64,000 nucleotides of DNA from assembly GCF_014205075.1 (NCBI RefSeq), contig NZ_JACHMU010000001.1, positions 2,604,001-2,668,000 of the forward strand, given 5' to 3'. Position numbers and translations under genes: made by a program. Within the stretch, counting starts at the first letter, position 1. Each line of letters begins with the position of its first letter. The stretch comes from Microbacterium ginsengiterrae. GTDB lineage: Bacteria > Actinomycetota > Actinomycetes > Actinomycetales > Microbacteriaceae. This document shows, one piece after another, positions 24,295 to 32,870 of the stretch. The notes under the pieces are model-generated. The model worked only from the letters and a program-made list of their open reading frames with translations, was not told where the DNA came from and did no database searches.

Positions 24295-25851
24295 ATGGCT
24301 ACATTTGGAACGCTCTCCGATCGGCTGACCGACACCTTCCGCAACCTTCGCACGAAGGGAAAGCTCTCCGCCGCCGACGTCGACGGCACCGTCCGCGAGA
24401 TCCGGCGCGCGCTGCTGGATGCCGACGTCGCCCTTCCCGTCGTCAAGGACTTCACCGCGAAGGTGCGCGAGCGCGCCCTTGGTGACGAGGTCAACAAGGC
24501 CCTGAATCCGGCGCAGCAGGTCGTGCAGATCGTCAATGAGGAGCTCGTCGGAATCCTCGGCGGCGAGCAGCGCCGACTGGAGTTCGCCAAGACCCCGCCG
24601 ACGGTCATCATGCTCGCCGGCCTCCAGGGGTCCGGTAAGACGACCTTCGCGGGCAAGCTCGCCAAGCAGCTCGAGAAGGACGGCCACACGCCGCTCCTCG
24701 TCGCGGCCGACCTCCAGCGTCCGAACGCCGTCAATCAGCTGCAGGTCGTCGCAGAGCAGGCCGGCGCCACCATCTACGCACCCGAACCGGGCAACGGCGT
24801 CGGCGACCCCGTCAAGGTGTCCCGTGACGGCGTCGAGCACGCGCGCCGCCAGCAGCACGATGTCGTCATCATCGACACCGCCGGTCGTCTCGGCGTCGAC
24901 GCCGAGCTGATGAAGCAGGCGTCCGACATCCGCAAGGCGACGAATCCCGACGAGGTGCTGTTCGTCATCGACGCGATGATCGGTCAGGATGCCGTCAACA
25001 CGGCCAAGGCGTTCCAGGAGGGCGTGGACTTCACCGGCGTCGTGCTCTCGAAGCTCGATGGTGATGCGCGCGGTGGTGCGGCACTGTCGGTGGCCTCGGT
25101 CACCGGGCGACCGATCATCTTCGCGTCGACGGGTGAGGGTCTCGACGATCTCGAGCAGTTCCACCCCGATCGCATGGCCAGCCGCATCCTCGATCTCGGT
25201 GACATCCTCACCCTCATCGAACAGGCTCAGCAGGCGTTCGATGAGGAAGAGGCGCAGAAGGTCGCGGAGAAGCTCGCGAACGAGGCCTTCACGCTCGAGG
25301 ACTTCCTCGAGCAACTGCAGCAGATGAAGAAGATGGGCTCCATGAAGAAGATGCTCGGCATGCTGCCGGGCATGGGGCAGATGAAGCAGCAGCTGGAGGA
25401 CTTCGACGACCGCGAGATCGACCGCACCGAGGCGATCATCCGTTCGATGACCCCCGGCGAACGCCGCAACCCGAAGGTGCTCAACGGCTCACGTCGGCTG
25501 CGCATCGCGAAGGGCTCCGGCATGACCGTGACCGACGTCAACCAGCTCGTGCAGCGCTTCGAGCAGGCGGCGAAGATGATGAAGACCGTGGCGCGAGGCG
25601 GCACCCCCAACATCCCCGGCATGGGTCCGGTGCCCGGCATGGGGCGTCCCGGCGCATCGACGAAGCGCGGCAAGAAGGGCAAGGGCGGCAAGAAGAGCGG
25701 TTCGCGGTCGGGGAACCCCGCCAAGCGCGCTGCCGAGAACGCCGGCCTCGCCACGGGACCGGCAACGGGTTCCGGCTTCGGACTCGGCGGCCAGAAGGCG
25801 CCATCTGAGGCAGAGCTCGCCGAGATCCAGAAGCTCTTCGGAAAGGGCTGA
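24295..25851 (+). CDS. ffh: Signal recognition particle protein Ffh
   Basis: A 518-aa SRP54 homologue that binds signal sequences and the 4.5S/SRP RNA and docks with FtsY. N and G domains show G1 GLQGSGKT at 109-116, then VAADLQRPNAVNQL, and IIDTAGRLGVDAEL. The M domain follows, with Met-rich helices MKKMGSMKKMLGMLPG (about 343-358) and the RNA-binding region containing SRRLRIAKGSG. A C-terminal Gly/Lys/Ser-rich, low-complexity tail (about 455-490) extends past the usual M domain, as in other actinobacteria. No SRP RNA gene is visible nearby. Confidence 0.96.
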   Translation: MATFGTLSDRLTDTFRNLRTKGKLSAADVDGTVREIRRALLDADVALPVVKDFTAKVRERALGDEVNKALNPAQQVVQIVNEELVGILGGEQRRLEFAKTPPTVIMLAGLQGSGKTTFAGKLAKQLEKDGHTPLLVAADLQRPNAVNQLQVVAEQAGATIYAPEPGNGVGDPVKVSRDGVEHARRQQHDVVIIDTAGRLGVDAELMKQASDIRKATNPDEVLFVIDAMIGQDAVNTAKAFQEGVDFTGVVLSKLDGDARGGAALSVASVTGRPIIFASTGEGLDDLEQFHPDRMASRILDLGDILTLIEQAQQAFDEEEAQKVAEKLANEAFTLEDFLEQLQQMKKMGSMKKMLGMLPGMGQMKQQLEDFDDREIDRTEAIIRSMTPGERRNPKVLNGSRRLRIAKGSGMTVTDVNQLVQRFEQAAKMMKTVARGGTPNIPGMGPVPGMGRPGASTKRGKKGKGGKKSGSRSGNPAKRAAENAGLATGPATGSGFGLGGQKAPSEAELAEIQKLFGKG

Positions 25852-25852
25852 A

Positions 25853-25868
25853 CGGGCTGATCAGCCCG
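25853..25868. terminator. Palindrome between convergent ffh and glpD, possible terminator
   Basis: CGGGCT-GATC-AGCCCG is a perfect 16-bp palindrome that includes the glpD stop codon and lies just after the ffh stop. It could form a short 6-bp hairpin on either transcript. It lacks a U-run, so termination is uncertain. Confidence 0.35.
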
Positions 25869-27573
25869 CGTCGACCGCCGCGGGCTCGATCTGCACTCCG
25901 TGCGCTTCGCGCAGTTCCGTGATCGTGTCCGAGATCTCCGCGTCAGAGCGCTCGGTGTCCCATCCGAGGATGGGGGCAAGGGCCTGTGCGATCGAGCGGA
26001 CGGTCGCGGCATCCGCGTCACCGGTGAACGCGAGACTCGTGCGTCGGAAGACGACGTCGCTCACATGCCGGACCTGCTCGTTCTCGACCATCCAGGTGAG
26101 CTCGCGGGTGGACAGGACGGCGCCGACGACCGGCGCATCCTCGCCATCGCGGATGAACGCCGCAACGTCAGCGGCCCGGGTGCCGTATCGCGTGAACAGG
26201 ACCTGACCCCGCTCGCCCTCGCCCACGTTCTCGCGCAGCCATTCGAGCTTGCGCCGTGGGGTCTTGGGGTAGCCGTTCCCTCCACCGATGCGCACGCCGA
26301 CGGTGCTGGTCACCCGCGGGCGCTGCAGCTCCTCGAGCACGTGATCGGCGAGGTTCTCGCCGAGGGCGCGGAACGTCGTCCACTTGCCACCGACGAGGCT
26401 GAAGACGGCGGGCAGGCCCTCGTCCTTGCGCCGTTCGATCCGGTAGTCGCGTGAGACGAACCCAGGCGCCGTGTCGTCGTGGTGGGGCAGAGGACGGATG
26501 CCGGAGTACCGGTAGACGATGTCGGAGTGGTTCACCTCGATCGTCGGGAAGACGTGACGGATGAGGTCGAAGAAGTACTGAACCTCCTCCTCGGTGCACC
26601 GCGCGGGTTCACGCGGGTCGGCGTCGAGGTCCGTGGTCCCGACGAGCACGCGGCCCTTGAGCGGGTAGATGAGGACGATGCGTCCGTCCGAGTGCTCGAA
26701 GAAGATCTCGCGTCCGGCTGTGGCCTCCAGCAGCTCGGGGTGATCGAGCACGATGTGGGAGCCCTTTGTTCCGCCCATGAACGACGTGTCCGTCCCGAGC
26801 GACGCGTTGGTGAGGTCGGTCCACGGGCCGGACGCATTGACGACGACGTCCGCCTGCACGTGGAACTCGGAGCCGGTCTCGGTGTCGCGCAGGCGCAGGC
26901 CCTGATCGTCGAGTCCGACGGCTTCGACGTAGTTCAGCGCATGCGCACCCCGGTGGGCCGCTTCGCCGTCGCGCAGCACGTCGAGGGCGAGGCGCTCGGG
27001 GTCGTGGATGGACGCGTCGTAGTAGGTGGCGGTGTACTTGACGTCCTCATCCAGCCGCGGCAACTGCTCCATGGACTTCTTGCGCCCGACGAATCGGTGA
27101 CGGGGGACGGTGCCGCCGTCACGGGAGAACGTGTCGTACAGCGTGAGGCCGATCTTGATCAGCAGTGCACCGCGCTCGCCCGGCTTGCCGCTCTTGTGGG
27201 TGAGGAACCGCAGCGGCGCGGACAGGATGCCGGAGAACGTCGAGTAGATCGGGATCGTGGTCTGCAACGGCTTCACATAGTGCGGAGCGATCTTCAGCAG
27301 ACCGTTGCGCTCCTGCACCGACTCCTTGACCAGGCGGAACTCGCCGTTCTCCAGATAGCGGATGCCGCCGTGGATCATGTGGCTCGATGCGGCCGTGGCA
27401 CCGGAGGCGAAGTCTCCACGCTCCACGAGCAGGACGTCCACGCCCTGCATGGCGAGATCGCGGAAGGTCGAGATGCCGTTGATCCCCGCGCCGATGATGA
27501 CGACACTCGTGCGGCCGCTCTCACGCATTGCTCGGATGCCGGGTCGCTCGTCACGGTTCGTCTCAACGCTCAT
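25861..27573 (-). CDS. glpD: Glycerol-3-phosphate dehydrogenase, FAD-dependent
   Basis: A 570-aa GlpD, a membrane-associated flavoenzyme oxidising glycerol-3-phosphate to dihydroxyacetone phosphate with electrons passed to quinone. The FAD motif VVIIGAGINGISTFRDLAMQ (about 24-43) is followed by the family motif SSHMIHGGIRYLENGEF (about 64-80). Two start codons lie side by side (27576 and 27573). I use 27573 because GAGGAG is then about 5 nt away. It forms a glycerol catabolic unit with glpK and the regulator on the other strand. Confidence 0.94.
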   Translation of the reverse strand: MSVETNRDERPGIRAMRESGRTSVVIIGAGINGISTFRDLAMQGVDVLLVERGDFASGATAASSHMIHGGIRYLENGEFRLVKESVQERNGLLKIAPHYVKPLQTTIPIYSTFSGILSAPLRFLTHKSGKPGERGALLIKIGLTLYDTFSRDGGTVPRHRFVGRKKSMEQLPRLDEDVKYTATYYDASIHDPERLALDVLRDGEAAHRGAHALNYVEAVGLDDQGLRLRDTETGSEFHVQADVVVNASGPWTDLTNASLGTDTSFMGGTKGSHIVLDHPELLEATAGREIFFEHSDGRIVLIYPLKGRVLVGTTDLDADPREPARCTEEEVQYFFDLIRHVFPTIEVNHSDIVYRYSGIRPLPHHDDTAPGFVSRDYRIERRKDEGLPAVFSLVGGKWTTFRALGENLADHVLEELQRPRVTSTVGVRIGGGNGYPKTPRRKLEWLRENVGEGERGQVLFTRYGTRAADVAAFIRDGEDAPVVGAVLSTRELTWMVENEQVRHVSDVVFRRTSLAFTGDADAATVRSIAQALAPILGWDTERSDAEISDTITELREAHGVQIEPAAVDAG

Positions 27574-27601
27574 CATGTCTCCTCGATCGTCCATCTCCTA
27601 T

Positions 27602-27631
27602 ATCCTGAGCCGCACGGCACACCTGCGCAAG
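27602..27631 (-). promoter_or_regulatory. Candidate promoter of glpD
   Basis: On the minus strand TTGCGC (27625-27630) and CAGGAT (27602-27607) are separated by 17 bp. Both are modest matches. If right, transcription starts near 27595 and the palindrome 27637-27650 is centred near -49, just upstream of the -35. Confidence 0.35.
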
Positions 27632-27636
27632 CCGGG

Positions 27637-27650
27637 TGCACGAACGTGCA
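27637..27650. promoter_or_regulatory. GlpR-like palindromic operator, copy 1 (glpD/regulator gap)
   Basis: TGCACG-AA-CGTGCA is a perfect palindrome directly upstream of the Shine-Dalgarno of the SorC-type regulator and upstream of divergent glpD. The same sequence (centre TT) occurs at 28637-28650 before glpK. The two copies flank the regulator gene and define a local regulon. Confidence 0.75.
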
Positions 27651-27660
27651 AGGAGGGGCT

Positions 27661-28626
27661 TTGGTTGAGCGAGCATCGAGCGACCCGAAGGTCGCGTCCG
27701 CCCTTCGTGCCGCGCAGCTGTACTACCTGCAGGACATGACGATGGACGCCATCGCCCGTGAGCTCGGGACGTCCCGGTCCTCGGTGTCCCGGCTGCTCTC
27801 GCACGCGCGCGACACCGGTCTGGTGGAGGTGCGCATCCATCAGCCCCAAGGAGAGGAACTTCGCCTCGAGGAGGCGATCCGCGAGCGGTTCGGCATCGCT
27901 GCGCACGTCGTCCCCGCTCCCCGCACACTTTCCGACGTGGAGCGGTTCGAGCGCGTCGCGCTCACTGCCGCGCGGCAGTTGCCGCTGCACTTCGACTCCA
28001 ACATGACACTCGGCATCGCGTGGGGATCGACCCTGGACGCCATCAGCCGGCATCTGCCCAAGAAGGTCACCCACAACTCCACCGTGGTTCAGCTCAACGG
28101 GGCCGGGAACACCTTCACGAGCGGCGTCGACTACGCCAGTGAGATCCTGCACCGGTTCGGCGAGGCCTTCGGTGCTGCGGTGCAGCAGTTCCCCGTTCCC
28201 GCGTTCTTCGATGACCCGCGCACCAAGGAGGCGATGTGGCGGGAGCGCAGCACACGACGCATCCTGGACCTGCAGGCGCGGGCGGATGTCGTCCTGTTCG
28301 GTCTGGGGTCGCCGTTCGCAGAGGTCCCGAGCCGGGTCTACATCGGCGGATATCTGGACCGCGCCGACTACCGGAGCCTGCGTGAGGAGGGCATCGTGGG
28401 GGATGTCGCCACGGTCTTCTATCGGGAGGACGGCAGCTGGCAGGACATCGAGCTGAACCGACGAGCGACCGGTCCTGGGTTCACCGTGCTGGCGCGCGCA
28501 TCCCGCCGGATCTGCGTCGTCTCCGGAATCCAGAAGCTCGCGAGCCTCCGCGGTGCCATCGCGGCGCGCCTGATCACGGACCTCGTCCTCGATGAAGACC
28601 TCGCTGAGGCGCTGGTCGACGGATGA
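27661..28626 (+). CDS. SorC-family sugar-binding transcriptional regulator of the glycerol locus
   Basis: A 321-aa regulator. The N-terminal HTH contains MDAIARELGTSRSSVSRLLSHAR (about 30-52 region). It is followed by a SorC-type effector-binding domain (about 60-315) with GIAWGSTLDAISRHL and QLNGAGNT. TTG 27661 is chosen because AGGAGG at 27651-27656 is ideally placed; no ATG or GTG fits. Canonical GlpR is DeoR-type, so this is a different regulator family placed between glpD and glpK. It probably binds the palindrome TGCACGNNCGTGCA on both sides of its gene, with a glycerol-derived phosphate as a likely effector. Confidence 0.88.
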   Translation: MVERASSDPKVASALRAAQLYYLQDMTMDAIARELGTSRSSVSRLLSHARDTGLVEVRIHQPQGEELRLEEAIRERFGIAAHVVPAPRTLSDVERFERVALTAARQLPLHFDSNMTLGIAWGSTLDAISRHLPKKVTHNSTVVQLNGAGNTFTSGVDYASEILHRFGEAFGAAVQQFPVPAFFDDPRTKEAMWRERSTRRILDLQARADVVLFGLGSPFAEVPSRVYIGGYLDRADYRSLREEGIVGDVATVFYREDGSWQDIELNRRATGPGFTVLARASRRICVVSGIQKLASLRGAIAARLITDLVLDEDLAEALVDG

Positions 28627-28634
28627 CGACGGCA

Positions 28635-28652
28635 CGTGCACGTTCGTGCACG
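28635..28652. promoter_or_regulatory. GlpR-like palindromic operator, copy 2 (before glpK)
   Basis: CGTGCACG-TT-CGTGCACG has 8-bp perfect arms and contains the same 14-bp core as copy 1. It ends about 28 bp upstream of the TAGGCT -10 of glpK, so its centre is near -49 relative to the predicted start. Confidence 0.75.
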
Positions 28653-28680
28653 ACATCCACGGAGCTCGGTGAGGTTCTCC

Positions 28681-28686
28681 TAGGCT
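28681..28686 (+). promoter_or_regulatory. -10 box of glpK
   Basis: TAGGCT lies 44 nt before the glpK ATG. The leader contains GGGGGAGAG as ribosome site, so unlike many genes here glpK has a real 5' leader of about 38 nt. Confidence 0.5.
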
Positions 28687-28730
28687 GAGAGGCAGACCAG
28701 ACAACGCCGTCGCCGGCGGGGGAGAGCACA

Positions 28731-30230
28731 ATGCATATCGTCGCCATCGACCAGGGCACCACGAGCAGCCGCGCGATCGTCTTCGACGACGCGGGGACCA
28801 TCGTCGCCATCGGACAACGCGAGCACGAGCAGATCTTCCCGCGCGCGGGGTGGGTCGAGCACGATGCCGCAGCGATCTGGGACGACATCGTCGCGGTGAT
28901 CGACGAGGCACTCGCGGAGGCGGGCATCGGCAACGAGGACGTCGCCGCGGTGGGGATCACGAACCAACGCGAGACGACGATGGTCTGGGACCGCGAGACC
29001 GGCGAGCCGATCTGCAACGCCATCGTCTGGCAGGACACGCGCACCCAGTCATTGGTCGACGAGCTGGCGGCGGAGGGCGGCATCCGTCGATTCGCCGACG
29101 TGACCGGTCTTCCGCTGGCCACCTACTTCTCGGCCTCCAAGATCGCGTGGATCCTCGACAACGTCGACGGGGCGCGCGAGCGTGCCGAGAACGGCGAGCT
29201 CCTTTTCGGGACGCCGGACACCTGGGTGCTGTGGAATCTGACCGGCGGCCCGGACGGGGGAGTGCACGCGACCGACGTCACCAACGCCAGCCGCACCCTG
29301 CTCATGGATCTGCGCACCCTCGACTGGGACGACGATCTGCTGGAGGCGTTCGGCGTCCCGCGTTCGATGCTCCCCGAGATCCGCTCGTCATCCGAGGTGT
29401 ACGGCGAGGCCAAGGGCACCGCGCTCGACGGCGCGCCCATCGCGTCCATCCTCGGCGACCAGCAGGCCGCGACCTTCGGGCAGGTCGCGTTCGACCGCGG
29501 CGAGTCCAAGAACACCTATGGCACCGGCAGCTTCGTCATCGTGAACACCGGCGGCGAGATCGTCGACAGCGACAACGGCCTCATCACGACGGTCGCGTAT
29601 CGCCTCGGGGACGAACCGCCCCAGTACGCGCTCGAGGGCTCGATCGCGGTGACGGGCTCGCTCATCCAGTGGTTGCGCGACAACCTCGGCCTGTTCGACG
29701 AAGCCCCGGACGTCGAGAAGCTCGCGCTGAGCGTGGAGGACAACGGCGGGGTGTACATCGTTCCTGCGTTCTCCGGGCTCTTCGCGCCCTACTGGCGCCC
29801 CGACGCGCGCGGCGCGATCCTCGGTCTCACCCGCTTCGTGAACAAGGGCCACATCGCGCGCGCCGCGCTGGAGGCGGTCGCCTTCCAGACGCGCGAGGTG
29901 CTCGATGCCGTGGATGCCGACACGGGTGTCGGCCTTCAGGAGCTCCGCGTCGACGGGGGGATGGTCGCCAACGACACCCTCATGCAGTTCCAGGCCGATG
30001 TCCTCGGCGTACCCGTCGTGCGACCTGCGGTGTCGGAGACCACGGCCCTCGGCGCCGCGTATGCCGCGGGCCTCGCCGTCGGCGTGTGGGAGGATCTCGA
30101 CGCGCTGCGCGCGATGTGGAAGGAGGACGTCCGCTGGGAACCCGCCATCGATGAGGACGAGCGCGCCCGGCTGCTGGCGCGATGGCGTAAGGCGGTGACC
30201 CGCACCTTCGACTGGGTGGACGACGACTGA
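28731..30230 (+). CDS. glpK: Glycerol kinase
   Basis: A 499-aa GlpK that phosphorylates glycerol to glycerol-3-phosphate, the substrate of GlpD. FGGY-family motifs: [15 protein letters not shown] near the N-terminus, [24 protein letters not shown] and [15 protein letters not shown] in the middle, and the C-terminal ATP-binding region with [15 protein letters not shown]. Length is typical. It converges with the glutamate-cysteine ligase gene with a 3-bp gap. A glycerol facilitator gene (glpF) is not in the window. Confidence 0.96.
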   Translation: MHIVAIDQGTTSSRAIVFDDAGTIVAIGQREHEQIFPRAGWVEHDAAAIWDDIVAVIDEALAEAGIGNEDVAAVGITNQRETTMVWDRETGEPICNAIVWQDTRTQSLVDELAAEGGIRRFADVTGLPLATYFSASKIAWILDNVDGARERAENGELLFGTPDTWVLWNLTGGPDGGVHATDVTNASRTLLMDLRTLDWDDDLLEAFGVPRSMLPEIRSSSEVYGEAKGTALDGAPIASILGDQQAATFGQVAFDRGESKNTYGTGSFVIVNTGGEIVDSDNGLITTVAYRLGDEPPQYALEGSIAVTGSLIQWLRDNLGLFDEAPDVEKLALSVEDNGGVYIVPAFSGLFAPYWRPDARGAILGLTRFVNKGHIARAALEAVAFQTREVLDAVDADTGVGLQELRVDGGMVANDTLMQFQADVLGVPVVRPAVSETTALGAAYAAGLAVGVWEDLDALRAMWKEDVRWEPAIDEDERARLLARWRKAVTRTFDWVDDD

Positions 30231-30233
30231 GCG

Positions 30234-31379
30234 TCAGATCACCGGGGCGCCAGGTCCTGAGCGGAACTCGCGGATGAGGTGATGGACCACCGCGCGCAGA
30301 TCGCCACCGGAGGCATCTGCGACTCGCAGTTGCCGCTCATAGCTCGCTCCTGAGTCGAGGATCGTGCGGGCACCGGCGAACTGCTCGGCGCATCCGAGGT
30401 CCGTCGCGACGGGGGAGAGGTCGGAGAGCAGCTCGGACAGCTGCTCGCGCACAAGGCGCTGCGTCCCGTGCTCGTCGACGATCACCCTGGCATCCAGACC
30501 GTAACGGGCCGCACGCCATTTGTTCTCGCGGTGGAACCATGGCGGCATGGTCGGCAGCGTCTCTCCGTCGTCGAGGCGCCGTGAGAGATGCTCGACGAGC
30601 ACCTGGACGAGGGATGCCACCGATGCGAGTTCCGAGAGCGTGGAGAGCCCGTCGCAGGCCCGCACCTCGATCGTCCCCCAGCGGGGCGCGGGGCGGATGT
30701 CCCAGCGAACCTCGGACGCGTCCGCCATGACACCCGTCTTGACCATGTCCGCCAGGTAGCGCTCGAAGTCGGCCCAGGTGTGCAGGGGCCAGGGGAGACC
30801 CGCGGTGGGCAGCTGCTGGAAAACCAGGGCGCGGTTCGAGGCGTATCCGGTGCGGTCGCCGGCCCAGAACGGGCTCGAGGACGTGAGCGCCTGAAGGTCG
30901 GGGAGGTATCCGGACAGTGCACCGATGATCGGCATCACCTTGTCGCGATCCTCGACACCGATGTGCACGTGGATGCCCCAGATCATCATGTTGCGGCCCC
31001 ACCACTGGGTGCGCTCGATGAGCTTGTGGTAACGGCTCTTGTCCGTGACCTGCTGGTCGAACCACTGCGCGAACGGGTGGCTGCCGGCCGAGAGCAGCTC
31101 GACGCCGGCCGGATCAGTGCGTTCGCGGACGGCCGCGATCGCAGCGGCGATGTCACCGATCGCCTGCTGGACCGATTCGCCGACGCCGCTGGTCACCTCG
31201 ATCGTGTTCGTGAGCAGCTCTCCGGTGACGGTGTGGCGCTCGGGCGCGCTCTCCTCTTCGAGCGCGGCGAGGAGCTCGGGGGCTCTACCGACGAGATCGC
31301 CGGTGTCCGGGTCCGCGAGCATGATCTCCCATTCGAGCCCGACGGTCGAACGAGAGGACGAGGCGAACTCCTGCTTCAC
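30234..31379 (-). CDS. Carboxylate-amine ligase YbdK/glutamate-cysteine ligase type 2
   Basis: A 381-aa protein of the GCS2 (YbdK/EgtA-like) family, which forms gamma-glutamyl or other carboxylate-amine bonds with ATP. Motifs: TVGLEWEIMLADP near the N-terminus, HVHIGVEDRDKVMPI around the middle, and the IEVRACDG block. Actinobacteria usually rely on mycothiol, so a glutathione role is doubtful and the natural substrate is unclear. GTG 31379 is preferred: it lies 6 nt after CAGACT and gives the usual family N-terminus. An ATG at 31418 is possible. Confidence 0.88.
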   Translation of the reverse strand: MKQEFASSSRSTVGLEWEIMLADPDTGDLVGRAPELLAALEEESAPERHTVTGELLTNTIEVTSGVGESVQQAIGDIAAAIAAVRERTDPAGVELLSAGSHPFAQWFDQQVTDKSRYHKLIERTQWWGRNMMIWGIHVHIGVEDRDKVMPIIGALSGYLPDLQALTSSSPFWAGDRTGYASNRALVFQQLPTAGLPWPLHTWADFERYLADMVKTGVMADASEVRWDIRPAPRWGTIEVRACDGLSTLSELASVASLVQVLVEHLSRRLDDGETLPTMPPWFHRENKWRAARYGLDARVIVDEHGTQRLVREQLSELLSDLSPVATDLGCAEQFAGARTILDSGASYERQLRVADASGGDLRAVVHHLIREFRSGPGAPVI

Positions 31380-31448
31380 GAGCACAGTCTGACACGCGGT
31401 GCCGGTACCCGCCGACATGCGGGGCGGACGGTTTCGCGAGGCGCCGGG

Positions 31449-31499
31449 GATCTGGCAGAATAGAGGGTCGGACGACGTTCTCGACCCTCTATCCAGATC
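31449..31499. promoter_or_regulatory. Large inverted repeat in the rpsP upstream region
   Basis: ATAGAGGGTCG (31460-31470) pairs perfectly with CGACCCTCTAT (31482-31492) over an 11-nt loop. GATCTGG (31449-31455) then pairs with CCAGATC (31493-31499) across a 4-nt bulge. The 205-bp gap between the ligase gene and rpsP holds nothing else obvious. If transcribed, this is a strong leader hairpin about 85 nt before the rpsP start. A weak CAGAAT -10 at 31456-31461 would instead make it an operator spanning the start point. Confidence 0.55.
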
Positions 31500-31584
31500 G
31501 CGTCCTCCATTTTGAGCTTCCGCCGGGTGTGCACCCCACTCTCCAGGCGATCAGTTCGTTCCTTCCACACAATTCAGGAGAATC

Positions 31585-32013
31585 GTGGCTGTAAAGATCC
31601 GTCTCAAGCGCATGGGCAAGATCCGCGCGCCGTACTACCGCATCGTCGTCGCCGACTCGCGCACCAAGCGCGACGGTCGCGTCATCGAGGAGATCGGCAA
31701 GTACCACCCCACCGAGCAGCCCTCGTTCATCGAGGTCGACTCCGAGCGTGCACAGTACTGGCTCTCCGTCGGCGCGCAGCCGTCGGAGCAGGTCACCGCG
31801 CTGCTCAAGCTCACGGGTGACTGGGGCAAGTTCAAGGGCGACAAGGACGCGAAGTCCACCGTCCAGGTCGCTGAGCCCAAGGCTCCGTTCGAGGTCGACG
31901 CGGCCAAGAAGTCCGTCGTGAAGCCGAAGGCGGAGAAGAAGGAGGCTCCCGCAGAGGAGGCTCCCGCCGCTGACGCGGAGGCCGCCGAGGCCCCCGCCGC
32001 CGACGCAGAGTAA
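31585..32013 (+). CDS. rpsP: 30S ribosomal protein S16
   Basis: A 142-aa S16, an early assembly protein of the 30S subunit. It starts [19 protein letters not shown] and has the motif [17 protein letters not shown], both diagnostic. The core ends near residue 85. The tail (about 100-142) is an Ala/Glu/Pro/Lys low-complexity extension ending with repeats of EAPAADAE-like units, longer than in most bacteria. GTG start 31585 with AGGAGA 7 nt upstream. It heads the rpsP-KH-rimM-trmD operon. Confidence 0.97.
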   Translation: MAVKIRLKRMGKIRAPYYRIVVADSRTKRDGRVIEEIGKYHPTEQPSFIEVDSERAQYWLSVGAQPSEQVTALLKLTGDWGKFKGDKDAKSTVQVAEPKAPFEVDAAKKSVVKPKAEKKEAPAEEAPAADAEAAEAPAADAE

Positions 32014-32018
32014 TCGCC

Positions 32019-32249
32019 GTGCTCGCCGCCGCGCTCGAACACATCGTCAAGGGAATCGTCGATCACCCTGACGATGTCCGCATCTCGTCCTCCACGTCGC
32101 CGCGAGGCGATCTTCTCGAGGTGCGCGTGCACCCCGATGACCGTGGACGCGTGATCGGGCGCGGCGGCCGCACCGCGAAGGCACTGCGCACGCTCGTCTC
32201 CGCCCTGGCGGACGGGCAGCGTGTCCGCGTCGATGTCGCGGACGACTGA
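32019..32249 (+). CDS. khpA: KH-domain RNA-binding protein (KhpA/YlqC type)
   Basis: A 76-aa single KH-domain protein. The GxxG loop is in the segment GRVIGRGGRTAKALR (about 43-57). This family binds RNA and in other Gram-positives acts with KhpB in cell-elongation control and small-RNA binding. The position between rpsP and rimM is conserved. GTG start, 5 bp after rpsP; cotranscribed. Confidence 0.93.
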   Translation: MLAAALEHIVKGIVDHPDDVRISSSTSPRGDLLEVRVHPDDRGRVIGRGGRTAKALRTLVSALADGQRVRVDVADD

Positions 32250-32250
32250 C

Positions 32251-32850
32251 GTGGTCTCTCAGGACCGCAACCAGGGCAAGAACCAGCTGAGGGTCGGACG
32301 CCTCGTCAAGGCGCACGGCCTCAAGGGCGCCCTCAAGCTGGAGCTGTACACCGACAACCCGGAGCGCCGTTTCGTGCCGGGCGCGGAGTTCACGCTGCAG
32401 GTGCCGGAGGCATCGCCGTGGCACCGCAAGACCGTCACGGTCCGCGAGTACCGGGTGATGAACGGCAACCCCGTGGTCTTCTTCGAGGACGTGAACGATC
32501 GCGAGGGCGCAGAGGGACTCGTCCGTGCCATCCTCTGGATCGATCAGGACGCCGACGAGCCGGAGGACAACGCCTGGTACGACCACCAGCTGGTCGGCCT
32601 CGACGCGGTCATCGACGGTGAGCCGATCGGCAAGCTCGTGCGCGTCGAGCACCTCCCGGCACAGGATCTTCTCATCGTGAAGACCGCGCGCGACGCGCGA
32701 GAGGTCATGGTGCCGTTCGTCGAGGCCATCGTCCCGTCCGTGGACATCGCTGCGGGGCGCGTGACGCTCACCCCTCCTGCAGGCCTCTTCGATGAGATCG
32801 CCGATGCGGACACCGACGAGGACGCCACCACCGGCGACGCCGCTGAGTGA
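32251..32850 (+). CDS. rimM: 16S rRNA processing protein RimM
   Basis: A 199-aa RimM, a 30S maturation factor that binds S19 and the 16S head. The N-terminal domain begins LRVGRLVKAHGLKGALKLEL (about 12-31). The PRC-barrel domain follows, with the WYDHQLVGLDAV segment. GTG 32251 is one base after the KH gene stop; an in-frame ATG at 32221 would overlap the KH gene by 29 bp and is less likely. The C-terminus ends with an acidic tail. Confidence 0.93.
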   Translation: MVSQDRNQGKNQLRVGRLVKAHGLKGALKLELYTDNPERRFVPGAEFTLQVPEASPWHRKTVTVREYRVMNGNPVVFFEDVNDREGAEGLVRAILWIDQDADEPEDNAWYDHQLVGLDAVIDGEPIGKLVRVEHLPAQDLLIVKTARDAREVMVPFVEAIVPSVDIAAGRVTLTPPAGLFDEIADADTDEDATTGDAAE

Positions 32851-32870
32851 CCGCTCGTGAGCCTTGACGC

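Noticed and set aside
23593-25314. A 573-aa open frame antisense to ffh and the TetR gene
   Set aside because: Same reason: the sense strand carries ffh G-domain motifs and a TetR HTH; the antisense frame has none.
26479-27660. N-terminal extension of the SorC regulator frame back to 26479
   Set aside because: The region is occupied by glpD on the other strand, and the real TTG start at 27661 has AGGAGG in front. The extension has no motif.
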